From positions 1 to 6,501 of the forward strand of contig PWVY01000059.1 in the NCBI GenBank assembly GCA_003561665.1: a DNA stretch of 6,501 nucleotides, given 5' to 3'. The DNA is from Thermoplasmata archaeon. Its GTDB lineage: Archaea; Thermoplasmatota; SW-10-69-26. A model generated the notes under the pieces. That model saw only the letters and a program-made list of their open reading frames with translations, did not search any database and had not been told where the DNA came from. The translations under genes and the position numbers were made by a program. Below are positions 4,920-6,501 of this stretch, one piece after another; positions within the stretch are counted from its first letter, which is position 1, and every line of letters starts with the position of its first letter.

Positions 4920-5771
4920 TCATCCCCCTGAATCGCCTGTTTCGTCTGTATCCAGTGGATGGTTGGGGTCGTTGTTGAGTTCGTGGATGAGGCGCTTCGT
5001 GGTGGGGCCTGGGGTGCCGTCGCCGATGGGGTCTCCGTCGAGCGAGGTGATGGGGACGATGCCTGGCCCGGTGAAGGTGATCCAGAGTTCTGTGGCTTGG
5101 TTGAGTTCTTTGCGGGGGATGGGTCGGATGTCGGTTTCGTCCGTGTTGAGGGCTTGGAGGGTTCGTTTGCGTGTGATGCCGGGGAAGGCGGGGGGGGTGG
5201 GTGGTGTGATGGTGCGGTTGTGGATGCGTGCGAAGATGTTTGATCGTGTGCCGGAGATGGCGTTGTCGTGGGCGTCGAGCATGAGGCCTTCGAAGGCGTT
5301 TCGGGCGCGGGCTTCTTTGTGGGCGAGGTAGCGGGGGAGGCAGGGTGCTTTGACGTGTGGGGGCCATGCGTCGGGGTTGGGTGCGCGGGGGGTTGTGGTG
5401 ATCATGGGTTGGCCGTGGGTGAGGTCGTCGTATCGGGGTTTGGTGAGGGTGATTTGGACTTCGGCGTTGGGTTCGTCGAGGTTGAGCCCGGTGGGTTGGC
5501 CGGTGGCGTGGAGGCTGACGCGGAGGATCCCGTGGGGGTGGGTGGTGGTTTGGAGGGCTTGTTGGATGGCGTCGTCGACGGCTTCCCAGCCGCCGTTTGG
5601 GGTGATGCCGATGGTGCGGGCGCTGTGGGCGAGGCGTTCGAGGTGTTCGTGGGCGTGTTGGAGGGTGTTGTTGTGGAAGTGGATGGTGTCGAAGCAGGTG
5701 ATGCCGAGGAGGCGGGCGGCGGTTGTGGGTGGTTTGGGGGCGGGTTCGTTGTCGATGAGGTGTACGTCCAT
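4920..5771 (-). CDS. pabC: Class IV PLP aminotransferase-fold enzyme, probable aminodeoxychorismate lyase
   Basis: A 283-residue fold-type IV PLP enzyme. Given its neighbour, it most likely converts 4-amino-4-deoxychorismate to p-aminobenzoate and pyruvate; branched-chain or D-amino-acid aminotransferase activity is possible. Family landmarks are GITCFDTIH (23-31), HLERLAHSAR (43-52), K141 in HVKAPCLPRYLAHKEAR (candidate Schiff-base lysine), SGTRSNIF (173-180), PAFPGITRKRTLQAL (194-208) and TGPGIVPI with IGDGTPGPTTKRL (234-261). Ser173 stands where the family usually has a glutamate contacting the PLP pyridine nitrogen (E-G-T-x-x-N). The C-terminal tail is acidic. Its ATG overlaps the stop of the chorismate-binding gene by one base (TAATG), implying coupled translation. 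Codons are extremely C-ending, and Pro, Thr, His and Asn are unusually abundant. Confidence 0.85.
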   Translation of the reverse strand: MDVHLIDNEPAPKPPTTAARLLGITCFDTIHFHNNTLQHAHEHLERLAHSARTIGITPNGGWEAVDDAIQQALQTTTHPHGILRVSLHATGQPTGLNLDEPNAEVQITLTKPRYDDLTHGQPMITTTPRAPNPDAWPPHVKAPCLPRYLAHKEARARNAFEGLMLDAHDNAISGTRSNIFARIHNRTITPPTPPAFPGITRKRTLQALNTDETDIRPIPRKELNQATELWITFTGPGIVPITSLDGDPIGDGTPGPTTKRLIHELNNDPNHPLDTDETGDSGG

Positions 5772-6501
5772 TATGCGTCTCTCGGGGTGGGTGTGGTTTG
5801 GGGTCGGGGGAGGTTGAGGGCGTCGAGGAGGGCTTGGGCTTTGTCGAGGCTTTCTTGGTGTTCGCGTTGGGGGTTGCTGTCGGCGACGATGCCGGCGCCG
5901 GCTTGGACGTGGGCTTGGTTGTTTTGGAGGATGATGGTGCGGATGAGGATGTTCCAGGTGCTCCATTGGGGGGTGATGATGCCGAGGCTTCCGGTGTAGG
6001 CGCCGCGGGAGACGGGTTCGAGTTCGTCGATGATCTCGAGGCTTCGGTGTTTGGGGGCGCCGCTGATGGTTCCGCAGGGGAAGATGGCTTGGAAGGCGTC
6101 CCAGGGGGTGGCGTTGGGGTGGAGGGTGGCTTGGACTTCGCTGACGAGGTGCATGACGTGGCTGTAGCGTTCGATGATGGCGTCGTCGGTGACGTGGACG
6201 GTGCCGTATTGTGCGATGCGTCCTAGGTCGTTGCGGGCGAGGTCGACGAGCATGGCGTGTTCGGCGCGTTCTTTGGCGTCGGCTTTGAGTTCTTGTTCGA
6301 GGCGGGCGTCTTGTTGGGGGTTTTGGCTTCGGGGGCGGGTGCCGGCGATGGGGCGTGTGGTGAGGGTGTTGTTGTGGGTGGCGAGGAGGAGTTCGGGGCT
6401 GGCGCTGATGAGGGTGGCTTCGGGTGTTGCGAGGAGGGCTTGGTAGGGGCTGGGGTTGAGGGTTCGTAGGGTGTGGTAGAGGCGGGTGGGGTCGCCGGTG
6501 A
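5771..6501 (-). CDS. pabB: Chorismate-binding enzyme, PabB/TrpE type (N-terminus cut by window edge)
   Basis: The C-terminal 242 residues of a chorismate-utilising enzyme, open to the right edge; about half is missing. Motifs in order are SPELLL, RPIAGTRPR, KERAEHAMLVDLARNDLGR, FPCGTISGAPKHRSLEIIDELE, RGAYTGSLG and QAGAGIVADSNPxxE, which together hold the Mg- and chorismate-binding site. The reaction is amination of chorismate to aminodeoxychorismate (PabB) or anthranilate (TrpE), with ammonia from a separate glutamine amidotransferase. PIAGT is the classical TrpE form; canonical PabB has PIKGT with a catalytic lysine, but exceptions occur. The tightly coupled pabC-like gene favours pabB, hence the tentative symbol. 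No amidotransferase gene lies between the two; it may be beyond the edge. Codon use is extremely C-ending. Confidence 0.9.
   Translation of the reverse strand, partial: TGDPTRLYHTLRTLNPSPYQALLATPEATLISASPELLLATHNNTLTTRPIAGTRPRSQNPQQDARLEQELKADAKERAEHAMLVDLARNDLGRIAQYGTVHVTDDAIIERYSHVMHLVSEVQATLHPNATPWDAFQAIFPCGTISGAPKHRSLEIIDELEPVSRGAYTGSLGIITPQWSTWNILIRTIILQNNQAHVQAGAGIVADSNPQREHQESLDKAQALLDALNLPRPQTTPTPRDA

Noticed and set aside
4837..5367. Minus-strand frame of 176 codons rich in Arg, His and Pro
   Set aside because: It overlaps the pabC-like gene out of frame and shows only composition-driven low complexity.
5268..5999. Plus-strand open frame of 243 codons rich in Gly, Val and Asp
   Set aside because: It is antisense to the motif-bearing PabC/PabB-like genes; its Gly/Val-rich composition is the expected shadow of a G-rich strand.
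1..6501. tRNA, rRNA, CRISPR array, insertion sequence or attachment site
   Set aside because: Reading both strands showed no cloverleaf-like segment, no repeated spacer-sized units, no transposase motifs and no terminal repeats; nearly all of the window is accounted for by genes.

Overview
The window looks like compact archaeal chromosomal DNA, most likely euryarchaeal. The best single pointer is a UPF0248/DUF504 (MJ1316 RNA cyclic group end recognition) protein, a mainly archaeal family. The beta-carbonic anhydrase resembles the haloarchaeal type as I remember it (CCSDSRVSQEGMW block). Most start codons lack a convincing Shine-Dalgarno sequence, which fits leaderless transcripts. DNA is GC-rich, genes are tightly packed, and there are no RNA genes, insertion sequences or CRISPR arrays. 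I cannot name a genus.

Layout. (1) 1-2554, minus strand: a probable operon read right to left, made of an unrecognised 101-residue protein, a DUF488 protein, a beta-carbonic anhydrase and a mandelate-racemase-type enolase-superfamily enzyme that runs off the left edge. (2) 2555-2672: divergent promoter region with a short inverted repeat. (3) 2673-3295, plus strand: a MazG-like nucleotide pyrophosphohydrolase followed 5 nt later by the DUF504 protein. (4) 3303-3931, minus strand: three tandem small PspC-domain membrane proteins, the last two overlapping. (5) 4038-4181, plus strand: a 47-residue zinc-finger microprotein whose stop overlaps the stop of the next gene. (6) 4178-4833, minus strand: a 47-residue unrecognised protein, then a Bcp/PrxQ peroxiredoxin. 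(7) 4920-6501, minus strand: a chorismate-binding enzyme (pabB- or trpE-like, cut by the right edge) coupled through TAATG to a class IV aminotransferase (pabC-like). Together these suggest p-aminobenzoate synthesis.

The most striking property is compositional. The plus strand is strongly C-rich over about 1-3500, roughly balanced over about 3700-4700, and strongly G-rich from about 4930 to the end. Minus-strand genes on the left use G/T-ending codons and minus-strand genes on the right use C-ending codons, so gene orientation does not explain it. A replication-linked GC-skew inversion (C-rich to G-rich, the direction expected at an origin) is the simplest explanation, but no origin gene or convincing origin-box cluster is visible here.

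I found no clear new biological system. Leads worth a second look are the skew switch, the loss of the usual PLP-contacting glutamate in the PabC-like enzyme, the overlapping PspC array, and the two 47-residue microprotein genes.
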